Below, in pieces: positions 16,331-24,481 of a stretch of DNA of 64,000 nt. The translations under genes and the position numbers were made by a program. Within the stretch, counting starts at the first letter, position 1. Each line of letters begins with the position of its first letter. Source of the DNA: Spirosoma spitsbergense DSM 19989 (GTDB taxonomy: Bacteria; Bacteroidota; Bacteroidia; Cytophagales; Spirosomataceae); assembly GCF_000374085.1 (NCBI RefSeq), contig NZ_KB893551.1:1-64000 (forward strand). The letters run 5' to 3'. Under the pieces are notes generated by a model. That model had not been told where the DNA came from. It saw only the letters and a program-made list of their open reading frames with translations, and did no database searches.

Positions 16331-18199
16331 ATGAAACGGTACATATCAATGCCTGTCGAACAAACGTCTGTTGGCCGAATGGCTGTTTCCTGTGAATCAA
16401 AACCGGCCCGGCCCGGTATCTGGTGGCTGCTGGTGCTGGGAGCCGTTATCCTGTCTTTCGTCTGCGTTTACGGCCTGCTCAATGGCCCAAGACCCAGGCC
16501 CGCTCAGTTGGTAAAGCAGGCGTTCATGCAGGACATTAACGGGCTGGACAGTGCCGTGAGTCAGTTGCAGGGGGCTATCCGTACGCGGCAGTCGGCCGGG
16601 GCAGTACAGGCGGCTTTTCTGCGGGCGCGGCTGGCCTACAAGCGGGTCGAGTTTATAGCGGCCTATTACAGCCCCGAAACGACCCGCGCCCTCAACGGGC
16701 CAAACATTCCCGACGTAGACGATGACCTGCGGGTTAACGCGCCCGAAGGGTTTCAGGTGCTCGAAGAACTGATTTTTCCGGCGCCGGATTCGGCAAACCG
16801 GGCCGAAATGGTGCATCAGGTTACCATTCTTCGTTCCAATGTGCATCGGTTGCGCACCATATCTGAAACCAACGAACTGACTGATAGTCACGTGTTCGAT
16901 GCCATGCGGTTAGAGGTGTTTCGGATTATCTCACTGGGGATAACGGGGTTCGATTCGCCCATCGACTTCTCTTCATTACCCGAATCGGTTGCTGCGCTGG
17001 AAAGTATGCAGGAGCAGCTTGGGCATTATCCATTAACAGAAACCGACGCAGCCCTGGCGGAGAAATTGACGAAAGCGTTTGGACAGGCCATCAGCGCACT
17101 CCAGTCGGCCCGGAATTTCGATTCGTTCGACCGGCTGACGTTTATCGATCAGCAGGCCAATGTGTTGAGCGGTTTGTTGCTCGATGCCCAAAATGCCTTA
17201 CAGATTCCGGTTTTTACCGAAAATCGACTCCTGTCGCCCTCCGCCCGAACCCTGACCGATACGGGTATATTCGATGCCCGCTACTTCGTTGATTTTGCCG
17301 AACAGCGCAGCACACCCGACCGCGTAGCCCTGGGTAAAAAGCTGTTTTTCAATCCTGTTCTATCGGGCGATGCCAACCGTACCTGTGCGTCCTGTCACCA
17401 GCCGGAACGTGCGTTTACGGATGGGGAACCAACAAGTTTAGCCATCGGCACGAATGGGAGCCGGATTGACCGCAATGCGCCAACATTGCTGAACGCGGCC
17501 TTTCAGGCGGTTCAGTTTGCCGATTCTCGGGTGGTTTTTCTGGAAGACCAGGCCAGTGATGTGATCCGAAACCGGCAGGAAATGCATGGTTCATTGCCCG
17601 ATGCCGTAAAGGCGTTGCAACAAAATGCCCAGTACAAGACGTTGTTTGTCCGTTCGTATAAAGAAGGCGTAACGGAACGGACACTCAAGAATGCCATTGC
17701 CAGCTACATCCGGTCACTCACCACCCTCGATTCGCGGGTAGACCAGTATTTTCGGGGTCAACTCAGTGCCCTGACGGCTGAAGAAAAGCGGGGGTTCAAC
17801 CTGTTTATGGGCAAAGGTAAATGCGCCACCTGCCACTTTTTCCCCCTGTTCAACGGGACGGTGCCTCCGGCTTATCAGGAAACGGAGAGCGAAGTGCTGG
17901 GCGTTCCGGCCACCGCCGACGGAAAGCAGGTGGACAGTGATGTGGGCAAGTTTGTCCTGACGAAACGGGAACCCCACCGCCACGCCTTCAAAACACCCAC
18001 GCTGCGGAACGTGGCTAAAACGGCCCCGTACATGCACAACGGGGTGTACAAAACCCTGGAAGAGGTAGTTGATTTTTATAACAAAGGCGGGGGCAATGGG
18101 CTGGGCTTTAACCTCCCCAACCAAACCCTGCCCTTCGACAAACTGGACCTGACGCAGCCGGAAAAAAGCGCGCTGGTTGCCTTTATGAAGGCGTTGTGA
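16331..18199 (+). CDS. di-heme cytochrome c peroxidase with N-terminal helical domain
   Basis: This 622-residue protein starts at the ATG at 16331. A single membrane anchor/signal segment ('WWLLVLGAVILSFVCVYGLL') precedes an N-terminal helical domain of about 220 residues that looks imelysin-like. The C-terminal half is a CCP/MauG-type peroxidase. Heme c sites are CASCH (near residue 352) and CATCH (near 498), with 'HAFKTPTLRNVAKTAPYMHNGVYKTLEEVVDFYN' typical of the distal end. It would reduce hydrogen peroxide or carry out MauG-like oxidation in the periplasm. This fused architecture is known in Bacteroidota. Its stop is 7 bp from the convergent beta-barrel gene. Confidence 0.9.
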   Translation: MKRYISMPVEQTSVGRMAVSCESKPARPGIWWLLVLGAVILSFVCVYGLLNGPRPRPAQLVKQAFMQDINGLDSAVSQLQGAIRTRQSAGAVQAAFLRARLAYKRVEFIAAYYSPETTRALNGPNIPDVDDDLRVNAPEGFQVLEELIFPAPDSANRAEMVHQVTILRSNVHRLRTISETNELTDSHVFDAMRLEVFRIISLGITGFDSPIDFSSLPESVAALESMQEQLGHYPLTETDAALAEKLTKAFGQAISALQSARNFDSFDRLTFIDQQANVLSGLLLDAQNALQIPVFTENRLLSPSARTLTDTGIFDARYFVDFAEQRSTPDRVALGKKLFFNPVLSGDANRTCASCHQPERAFTDGEPTSLAIGTNGSRIDRNAPTLLNAAFQAVQFADSRVVFLEDQASDVIRNRQEMHGSLPDAVKALQQNAQYKTLFVRSYKEGVTERTLKNAIASYIRSLTTLDSRVDQYFRGQLSALTAEEKRGFNLFMGKGKCATCHFFPLFNGTVPPAYQETESEVLGVPATADGKQVDSDVGKFVLTKREPHRHAFKTPTLRNVAKTAPYMHNGVYKTLEEVVDFYNKGGGNGLGFNLPNQTLPFDKLDLTQPEKSALVAFMKAL

Positions 18200-18206
18200 C
18201 AGGGAC

Positions 18207-18878
18207 TTAAAAATTGATTCCGGTCATTAAAGTAATCGTTTCGAAACCAACGGATTTATTTGGCTGAGTTTCATAAGCGGCAGGAAACAGGTAGTTACTC
18301 AGGTATCGTTCGTACCGAAGTGTAACCGGAATAGTGACTTTTTGAAGGGCTATATCGACGCCTAAACCCGCCAGGCCACTCACCGCCGATCTGGTTAACG
18401 GGGCAATTTTCGGACTGTACCACGTTGGACATGGACCTGTGATGCACACAACAAAAAGATTCTCCCTGTATTGGCTGCTCACAATTCTGTTGTAACTAAC
18501 CCCTGCCTCAACAAAGAGCGATTTGCCGGACGGAAGAACATAATAGCGGTAGGTAACTGGAGTTTTCAAGGCAGCAATGTTAAAAATGGGGCTTTCCCAT
18601 TGGTTGTCGATTCTGTCATTTGAGACCCGCTCCAACAGCGATTGTCCGTGCAACGTCATCCGGCTGTTGAGCCGATACGCAATGTCTACTCCGGCCTGGT
18701 ATCCAACGCGGGGTAGGTAATGAGCTGGAAAAGGATTTTTTATTCGTGGAAACGAATAGTTCACACCCCCTGCTACGCCAACATTCCAGCGTTTTTCCTT
18801 TGAGGGCGTATCCGTTTGCGCCTGAACACTACCAACGGTCAGGACGATAGCGAATAGGATACCGCAGATTTTTTTCAT
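18207..18878 (-). CDS. outer-membrane beta-barrel protein (PorT-like)
   Basis: This 223-residue protein (ATG at 18878; upstream in-frame codons are unlikely) has a signal peptide 'MKKICGILFAIVLTVGSVQAQ'-type, cleaved near residue 20. Alternating hydrophobic/polar strands follow: 'WNVGVAGGVNYSFP', 'GYQAGVDIAYRLNSRMTLHG', 'LKTPVTYRYYVLPSGKSLFVEAGVSYN', 'LAGLGVDIALQKVTIPVTLRYERY' and a final 'FETITLMTGINF' ending in Phe. It fits the beta-barrel (OMP_b-brl_2) type of eight strands. Two Cys in the loop 'VVCITGPCPTW' could form a disulphide. The function is unknown. It is downstream of the aldehyde dehydrogenase on the same strand with a 63-bp gap. Confidence 0.8.
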   Translation of the reverse strand: MKKICGILFAIVLTVGSVQAQTDTPSKEKRWNVGVAGGVNYSFPRIKNPFPAHYLPRVGYQAGVDIAYRLNSRMTLHGQSLLERVSNDRIDNQWESPIFNIAALKTPVTYRYYVLPSGKSLFVEAGVSYNRIVSSQYRENLFVVCITGPCPTWYSPKIAPLTRSAVSGLAGLGVDIALQKVTIPVTLRYERYLSNYLFPAAYETQPNKSVGFETITLMTGINF

Positions 18879-18941
18879 TGGTATGGTCTGTTTTGTCAAG
18901 GACTCCCGACAGGCAGAAACGGTTGGAACGCGCGCCAAAAA

Positions 18942-20360
18942 CTATACGTACTTCACAATGAAGTTTATCAACTTCTTTACTTTATCGGTGTAGGGCGGGT
19001 AGATGAATTTCATGGTACCGAAGTCGCGCTGCATCACGCCCCGCTGATTGGAGAACTCCTGGAAACTGAAATACCCGTTCGATTTGCCAATACCGCTGTT
19101 GTTGACCCCACCGAATGGCAGCTCGACATTCCCGAACTGTAAGAGCGTATCATTCACGACGGTATCACCCGCCGAGGTACGGTCCAGGATATACTGGGTG
19201 GTTTTCTGGTTGCGGCTGTGTATGTACAAGGCCAGCGGTTTCTCGCGCCGGTTAATAATCCGCAGGGCATCGTCGAGGTTGGTATAGGTCAATACCGGTA
19301 GTATCGGCCCAAAAATCTCGTCCTGCATCACCTGCATATCGTCGGTTACGCCTTCCAGCACGGTTGGCTCGATGAAGTTCTGGTCGGCATCCGTTTGGCC
19401 ACCTACCGCAATCGTCGCGCCCTTCGCCAGCGCATCATCGAGCAGGGCGTGGATACGGTCAAAATGGCGGCTGTTCACAATGCGGGCGTAACTGTCCGAT
19501 GCAGCAACGGGCTGGCCATCGGGGCTATACATGGCGGTCAGCGTTTCGCGGAAGGCCTGCATGAAGGGCGCCTTTACGGATGCGTGAACCAGCAGGTAAT
19601 CGGGGGCAATGCAGGTCTGGCCGTTATTCAGGCATTTACCCCAGGCCAGTTGCTGCGCGGCCTGTTTGATACCCGCCGACTCATCGACAATAGCGGGGGA
19701 TTTGCCGCCCAGTTCGAGCGTGACCGACGCCAGGTGTTTGGCCGCAGCGGTCATGACCACGCGCCCCACCGCCGGGCTACCGGTAAAGAAGATATGATTG
19801 AACGGTAGTTCCAGCAGTGATTTCGACACATCGGCATCCCCTTCAAAAACGGCCACTTCTTCCGGCGGAAAGAGTTCCGTGATCATCCGGCTAATCAGCC
19901 CGGACGTGTGGGGCGTCAGTTCCGATGGTTTCAGGATGGCTACATTGCCAGCCGCAATAGCTGATACCAGCGGACGGATGGCCAGCACGAATGGATAATT
20001 CCAGGGCGAAATAATGAGTACGTTACCTTTAGGCTCATGCACCAGATGACTCTTTGTGCCAGTCAGCGCAAGGGGAGTGGGTAAGGACTGGGGCTTCATC
20101 CAGCGTTTCAGTTGCCCGACGGTGTACTTGATTTCTGCGTATAGGGCCATCAGTTCGCCCAGCATCACCTCGGCCGATGGCTTCCGGAAATCGTCGAACA
20201 TCACCCGCTGAATATCGGCTTCGTGGCTACTCACCCAGGTCTGAATGCGCCGGATGCGTTCGATACGCTGGTTGGCGGTAGTAAGTGCCATGTGGGGCGC
20301 GTGCCGACGCTGAAGGTCAAACGTGGTTTGGATGTCGGTTTTGGGTTGGATGGCTATCAT
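18942..20360 (-). CDS. aldehyde dehydrogenase (ALDH3-like)
   Basis: This 472-residue protein is a NAD(P)-dependent aldehyde dehydrogenase, oxidising aldehydes to carboxylates. It shows 'ISPWNYPFVLAIRPLVSAIAAGN', the cofactor lysine in 'AILKPSE', 'FTGSPAVGRVV', the general base Glu in 'TLELGGKSP', the catalytic Cys in 'NNGQTCIAPDY' and 'EIFGPILPVL'. The length of about 470 and C-terminal 'GKSNGYFSFQEFSNQRGV' place it in the class 3 / YwdH-like branch, usually acting on medium and long fatty or aromatic aldehydes. The C-terminal end is basic and hydrophobic ('KVKKLINFIVKYV'), which may associate with membrane. It is transcribed divergently from the XRE regulator. Confidence 0.92.
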   Translation of the reverse strand: MIAIQPKTDIQTTFDLQRRHAPHMALTTANQRIERIRRIQTWVSSHEADIQRVMFDDFRKPSAEVMLGELMALYAEIKYTVGQLKRWMKPQSLPTPLALTGTKSHLVHEPKGNVLIISPWNYPFVLAIRPLVSAIAAGNVAILKPSELTPHTSGLISRMITELFPPEEVAVFEGDADVSKSLLELPFNHIFFTGSPAVGRVVMTAAAKHLASVTLELGGKSPAIVDESAGIKQAAQQLAWGKCLNNGQTCIAPDYLLVHASVKAPFMQAFRETLTAMYSPDGQPVAASDSYARIVNSRHFDRIHALLDDALAKGATIAVGGQTDADQNFIEPTVLEGVTDDMQVMQDEIFGPILPVLTYTNLDDALRIINRREKPLALYIHSRNQKTTQYILDRTSAGDTVVNDTLLQFGNVELPFGGVNNSGIGKSNGYFSFQEFSNQRGVMQRDFGTMKFIYPPYTDKVKKLINFIVKYV

Positions 20361-20466
20361 GGGGTTCCTAGTTGGGGGGAGCAGACACGCAAAACAGTGT
20401 AATAAAGTACGTTAAAAGTACAAAAAAGTGCGATATGTGGATTTAAAACGTGAATCCTTTATCTTA

Positions 20467-20480
20467 GCTAAAACTTTAGC
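20467..20480. promoter_or_regulatory. palindromic operator candidate in front of the XRE regulator
   Basis: GCTAAA and TTTAGC form a perfect 6-bp inverted repeat with a 2-nt spacer, ending 13 nt before the ATG at 20494. Its place between the divergent ALDH and XRE genes and its size suit a dimeric HTH protein, so autoregulation is a reasonable inference. A weak -7-like TATCTTAG (20460-20467) touches the site. Confidence 0.4.
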
Positions 20481-20493
20481 CAACCCGAACTGG

Positions 20494-21732
20494 ATGACGC
20501 TCGTTAGTGACAATATCCGCTACCTACGCAAACTGAATGGTTTGACCCAGGAGCAGTTTTCCCGAAAAATCAACATAAAGCGTTCCCTGTTAGGGGCTTA
20601 TGAAGAGGGGCGTGCCAATCCAAACCAGCAGAATATTCAGGCTATTGCCAAGGCCTTCAACACCACCGTGGAGCTATTGACCCGGCAGGACCTCCGGAAA
20701 ATCCGCGAAACACCCAGTCTGAGTATCCCACTTGGCCAGAAAGGAGATGATCCCTACGCCGGTCGGAGTACGAATGAGCATGCAGCGGCCATTCGGTCTG
20801 ACGGGAAACTGACCACCGATGATGACCCGTTTCAACACCCCGACTTTCCCGATATTTTTGCGCAACCCGCAGCCCCCACGCCCGAACCACAGCCTTTGGC
20901 TTCGGTGCTGAACAAATACTACAAACCGGCGGAGGCCAATCCAGGCCGGGCCAATCCAGGCGGGGAACCCCGTCGGGAACCCGTTGTGCCCCCCGTTATT
21001 ACCGCCCCCGTGCGGCCGGGGAGTCAATCCAATCCACCCGGCGACCGCCCGCAACCAGCGGCCTACCAGTCACGCCCGGCCGATTCCAGACCGCCGGAAC
21101 GAAATGCCGCCCCCCCCGTCGAGCGGTTGTTTTCGTCCCAGCCTGAACCCCGGCCCACTCCGGCCAGCCGCCCGACCGAAACACTGACGTTTAACAACGT
21201 ATACGAAGGAGCGTCGGCATCGGCGCATCCGGCATCAACCAGTCAGCCGGTAACGCCGAGTTTTCCGGTCGTGATGCAGCGGCAGTTTGCCGAGTATGGT
21301 CAGCGGTACCGGCAGACCGATTTCCTGCGTCGGCTACCCGCCATGCACCTGCCCACCCTGCCCGAAGACCATTACCGGGCCTTCGAAGCGGGCGATGATT
21401 TCGCGTTTCCGGGGGCTCTGCTCGTGGGTAAATTCGTGCGGAACTGGTTTGATGTTGCCGATGGTAAACTCTACGTGTTGCTCATTCAGCAACAACCCAC
21501 CGGAGCCGGGATTCGCTGCCGACGGGTATACAATCAGGTAAAGGTGAAAGGGTCACTCCTCCTGACCACTGACCGCGTCGATTTACCCAATCTGGACGTA
21601 TCCCTGAAAGATGTACTGGAGGTGTGGGAAGTCTGCGCCTTCGTCAGCCAGCAACTCCCCCTATCTCCCCCCAATACCGACCGGCTCCGGCAACTGGTGG
21701 ACGAACTGAAGTTCGAGGTGGAGCGGATGTAG
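20494..21732 (+). CDS. XRE regulator with proline-rich linker and degenerate S24-like C-terminus
   Basis: This 412-residue protein is counted from ATG 20494; a GTG at 20428 would add 22 residues. An XRE helix-turn-helix occupies about residues 5-60 ('NIRYLRKLNGLTQEQFSRKINIKRSLLGAYEEGRANP'). A long disordered Pro/Arg/Ser-rich linker covers about 110-260. A folded C-terminal domain of about 130 residues resembles LexA/CI-type S24 domains ('YRAFEAGDDF...', 'GKLYVLLIQQQ', 'VLEVWEVCAFVSQQLP'). The usual G-D-S-M serine motif is replaced by 'AGDDFAFP', so self-cleavage is unlikely. This is a DNA-binding regulator, perhaps of itself and the divergent ALDH gene. The linker is GC- and proline-rich compared with the ends. 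Confidence 0.75.
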   Translation: MTLVSDNIRYLRKLNGLTQEQFSRKINIKRSLLGAYEEGRANPNQQNIQAIAKAFNTTVELLTRQDLRKIRETPSLSIPLGQKGDDPYAGRSTNEHAAAIRSDGKLTTDDDPFQHPDFPDIFAQPAAPTPEPQPLASVLNKYYKPAEANPGRANPGGEPRREPVVPPVITAPVRPGSQSNPPGDRPQPAAYQSRPADSRPPERNAAPPVERLFSSQPEPRPTPASRPTETLTFNNVYEGASASAHPASTSQPVTPSFPVVMQRQFAEYGQRYRQTDFLRRLPAMHLPTLPEDHYRAFEAGDDFAFPGALLVGKFVRNWFDVADGKLYVLLIQQQPTGAGIRCRRVYNQVKVKGSLLLTTDRVDLPNLDVSLKDVLEVWEVCAFVSQQLPLSPPNTDRLRQLVDELKFEVERM

Positions 21733-21807
21733 CTGGAGTTACGTAGTGCTTACTCCCCGTTCGTTGAACGCTATACAAGCACCTATACGCTACATAATTT
21801 AGTCAGC

Positions 21808-22311
21808 ATGTACCCGACTGGTTTCCTGTTCCGACTGGCCAAAATAATTTCAGTCTTTGCGGTTGGTGTTATGGCGTTGCTGGTGGTAATCGGCAACACG
21901 ACCGATTATTACACCAATTACCACTTTGTAGAACACGTCATGAAAATGGATACCGTCTTCCCCGACAGTGCTATCCATAATCGTACCATCGATAACCCGG
22001 TTCTTTTTCACGCGGGTTACCTTCTGATTATCGGGCTGGAAATGGGGATGGCCTTTTGCTGTTTGACAGGGAGCTGGAAACTGGTTACCCACTTGAAAAA
22101 GGATGCCCAATCGTTCCACGCGGCCAAGAACTGGGCCGTTGCCGGGTTACTTGTGGGTATTATTATCTGGTTTTTTGGTTTCGAGGTCATTGGTGGAGAA
22201 TGGTTCGCTATGTGGCAAAGTACCACTTGGAACGGCTTGGGTAGTGCTGAGCGTATTGTCAACTTTCTGGCTTTTACCCTGATTCTGCTGCATCTGAAGG
22301 ATGACCTGTAA
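21808..22311 (+). CDS. DUF2165 family membrane protein
   Basis: This 167-residue integral membrane protein has four hydrophobic segments: 'IISVFAVGVMALLVVIGN' near 14, 'FHAGYLLIIGLEMGMAFCCL' near 70, 'WAVAGLLVGIIIWFFGFEVIG' near 110 and 'VNFLAFTLILLHL' near 150. Conserved DUF2165 features are the 'DYYTNYHFVEHVMKMDT' loop after helix 1 and 'GGEWFAMWQSTTWNG' before the last helix. The family is about 165 residues, as here. The function is unknown. A TAATTTAG element (21795-21802) ends 5 nt before the ATG, which would give a very short leader. Confidence 0.88.
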   Translation: MYPTGFLFRLAKIISVFAVGVMALLVVIGNTTDYYTNYHFVEHVMKMDTVFPDSAIHNRTIDNPVLFHAGYLLIIGLEMGMAFCCLTGSWKLVTHLKKDAQSFHAAKNWAVAGLLVGIIIWFFGFEVIGGEWFAMWQSTTWNGLGSAERIVNFLAFTLILLHLKDDL

Positions 22312-22352
22312 TGGGAGAGCTAACCGGTGCCGATGACTTTCTCATATCCCTA

Positions 22353-22386
22353 TTTGTCGGCAAGTAAGCCACAACCCGTACTTTTG
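22353..22386 (+). promoter_or_regulatory. promoter of truA with near-leaderless start
   Basis: TTTG (22353-22356) and TACTTTTG (22379-22386, exact TAnnTTTG) are separated by 22 nt. The -7 box ends only 8 nt before the truA ATG at 22395, so transcription should start within a few bases of the start codon. Confidence 0.55.
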
Positions 22387-22394
22387 CCGGTGCG

Positions 22395-23138
22395 ATGCGT
22401 TATTTTCTTGAACTGGCTTACAAAGGAACACACTACCACGGCTGGCAGCGGCAGCCCAACGGCCTGAGCGTACAGGAAGTACTCGAAACCGCCCTGACTA
22501 CGGTACTCCGCCAACCCATTGCCCTAGTGGGGAGTGGCCGGACCGATGCGGGCGTTCATGCCGCGCAGCAATTTGCCCACCTCGACCTGGATGCCCCCCC
22601 GCCCGAACACCTGCTCCGGTCGCTCAATAGCCTGATACCGTACGATATAGCGGTGTACGATTGCTTTCCCGTCCGTCCTGACGACCATGCCCGCTTTTCG
22701 GCTACGTACCGCTACTACCAGTATCACATCAGTCGCCGGAAAAACCCGTTTCAGCAGGGCATGACGTATGTTTTTACATTACCTCTGAACGTAGAGGCTA
22801 TGAACGAAGGGGCTGCCATTTTCCTGAAACATACAGATTTTGAAAGTTTTAGCAAGATCAAAACCGATGTCAAGACATTCAACTGCCGCATCGATAGGGC
22901 TGTCTGGGAACAGAAGCCGAACGGCGATTTAGTCTTTCATATTCAGGCCAACCGCTTTCTGCACGGCATGGTCCGGGCCATAGTGGGCACGTTGCTGGAC
23001 GTAGGGCAGGGAAAACGAAGCGTCGCCGATGTAGCGCGCACCATCCTGGCCCGCGACCGGAAACAGGCGGGCCGGGCCGCACCCGCTGCGGGGTTGTTCC
23101 TGACGGAAGTGGGCTATGATTTTCTGACACCTGCATGA
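22395..23138 (+). CDS. truA: tRNA pseudouridine(38-40) synthase TruA
   Basis: This 247-residue enzyme isomerises uridines 38, 39 and 40 in the anticodon stem of many tRNAs. It opens with 'MRYFLELAYKGTHYHGWQRQPNGLSVQEVLE', and the catalytic aspartate is in 'GSGRTDAGVHA'. Later family marks are 'NSLIPYDIAVYDCFPV', 'HARFSATYRYYQYHIS', 'DFESFSKIKTDVKTFNC' and 'NRFLHGMVRAIVGTLLDVGQGK'. The length is as expected. It is a cytoplasmic housekeeping protein, convergent with the MFS gene at a 12-bp gap. Confidence 0.97.
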   Translation: MRYFLELAYKGTHYHGWQRQPNGLSVQEVLETALTTVLRQPIALVGSGRTDAGVHAAQQFAHLDLDAPPPEHLLRSLNSLIPYDIAVYDCFPVRPDDHARFSATYRYYQYHISRRKNPFQQGMTYVFTLPLNVEAMNEGAAIFLKHTDFESFSKIKTDVKTFNCRIDRAVWEQKPNGDLVFHIQANRFLHGMVRAIVGTLLDVGQGKRSVADVARTILARDRKQAGRAAPAAGLFLTEVGYDFLTPA

Positions 23139-23150
23139 GCAAGCTTCCGG

Positions 23151-24392
23151 TTACTTCACTGACACGGGTTTTGTGGGGTCGATGTGGAACCACAGCAGCG
23201 CACTCACCAGCAGGCAGCCCGCAATCATGAACAGGGGGTAATTGAAGTTTTTGGTTTGCTCCACAATGATACCAAACAGGATGGTGATGAAGAAACCACC
23301 CAGTTGCCCGGCAAAATTCATCGAACCCGCCACCGTACCGGCATTCCGCTGGCCAATGTCGACGCACACGGCAAAGGCAACGGGCAGAGCCAGGTCTTTC
23401 ATCAGCACGCAGGTTGCCAGCAGGTAACCCGCCATTTGGTTATCCTCAGTCAGGCCCGCCAGCAGGAAAAATAAGCTCGACAGTCCCAAACCCGTTACGC
23501 CCACCGCCCGGCGACCAATTTTCAGTCCGTAGCGTCTGGTCAGCACATCGCTCAGGCCACCGCCAACCAGACAGCCGATAGCACCCAGAAAATAGGAGAG
23601 GGAAATGAAATTCTTCGTCTCGTCTTCACTCAGCCCGCGCCCTTCCTGAAAATACACCGACGACCAGTTGGTGAAGAAATACGACCCGTAAAAGAACAGA
23701 TGGCACATGAGCATCAACGCCCACAAATCGGGGTTGCGGATAATGGTTGTCCAGGGAATGCGGTGGTCGCTTGGCTTAAGGTTTCGACCGGTTTCAATTT
23801 TTGCTACTTCGGCACTGGTGATGCCTGGCATGTCGGCTGGTTCGTCCCGAAACCAGGTGTACCAGCCAATGGCCCACAGCACACCTAGTATCCCCAGTAA
23901 GCCGAAAGCCCACCGCCACCCCGCCCAGTGTACCAGCGGAATGACCAGCAGGGGCGTTAGGGCACCGCCCAGTCGGCCGGCAGCCCAGATCACCGACTGC
24001 GCCCGGCCCGTTTCTACCGCCGGAAACCAGCGGGCAATCACGATAGACGCATTGGGGTAGGCACCCGCTTCGCCCGCGCCGAACAGAAACCGCACAACGA
24101 GGAGGGAGACAAAATTGAACGCCAGACCAGTCAGGGCCGTAAACCCCGACCACCAGAACACGACCCGCGTCAGTACGCGCCGGGGGCCAAGGGTATCGCC
24201 CAGCGAACCGGTAGGAATTTCAAACAACGCGTACGACAGGGAGAACGCACCCAGAATCCAGCCAAATTCTTGATTGTCGAGGTGTAAATCCGCTTTAACG
24301 TATTTACTGACGACGTTCATACAAACGCGGTCGAGGTAGGTGATGGTGGAGAGCAGGAATAAACCGGACAGCACACGGTAGCGAACGTTCAT
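23151..24392 (-). CDS. MFS transporter (anion:cation symporter type)
   Basis: This 413-residue transporter has 12 hydrophobic segments. 'TYLDRVCMNVVSKYVKADLHL' and 'WILGAFSLSYALFEIPTGSLGDTLGPRRVLTRVVFWWSGFT' match the ACS family (glucarate, galactonate, phthalate and similar organic anions) in the order of motifs, with 'GAGEAGAYPNASIVIARWFP' as a hallmark block. The substrate is therefore probably a sugar acid or related organic anion taken up with protons; the exact one is unknown. It is divergent from aroB. A perfect minus-strand TATTTTTG element lies 33 nt upstream. Confidence 0.9.
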   Translation of the reverse strand: MNVRYRVLSGLFLLSTITYLDRVCMNVVSKYVKADLHLDNQEFGWILGAFSLSYALFEIPTGSLGDTLGPRRVLTRVVFWWSGFTALTGLAFNFVSLLVVRFLFGAGEAGAYPNASIVIARWFPAVETGRAQSVIWAAGRLGGALTPLLVIPLVHWAGWRWAFGLLGILGVLWAIGWYTWFRDEPADMPGITSAEVAKIETGRNLKPSDHRIPWTTIIRNPDLWALMLMCHLFFYGSYFFTNWSSVYFQEGRGLSEDETKNFISLSYFLGAIGCLVGGGLSDVLTRRYGLKIGRRAVGVTGLGLSSLFFLLAGLTEDNQMAGYLLATCVLMKDLALPVAFAVCVDIGQRNAGTVAGSMNFAGQLGGFFITILFGIIVEQTKNFNYPLFMIAGCLLVSALLWFHIDPTKPVSVK

Positions 24393-24424
24393 AGGGGGTA
24401 CTGAATGGACAAAGAAGGAAAATT

Positions 24425-24432
24425 CAAAAATA
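24425..24432 (-). promoter_or_regulatory. candidate -7 element for the MFS gene
   Basis: On the minus strand this reads TATTTTTG, an exact TAnnTTTG, 33 nt before the ATG at 24392. No TTG is found at the ideal -33 position. Confidence 0.4.
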
Positions 24433-24481
24433 GGTACGAATTCGACTTTCTACACCGAACGGACTGCTGTACTTTTACAGC

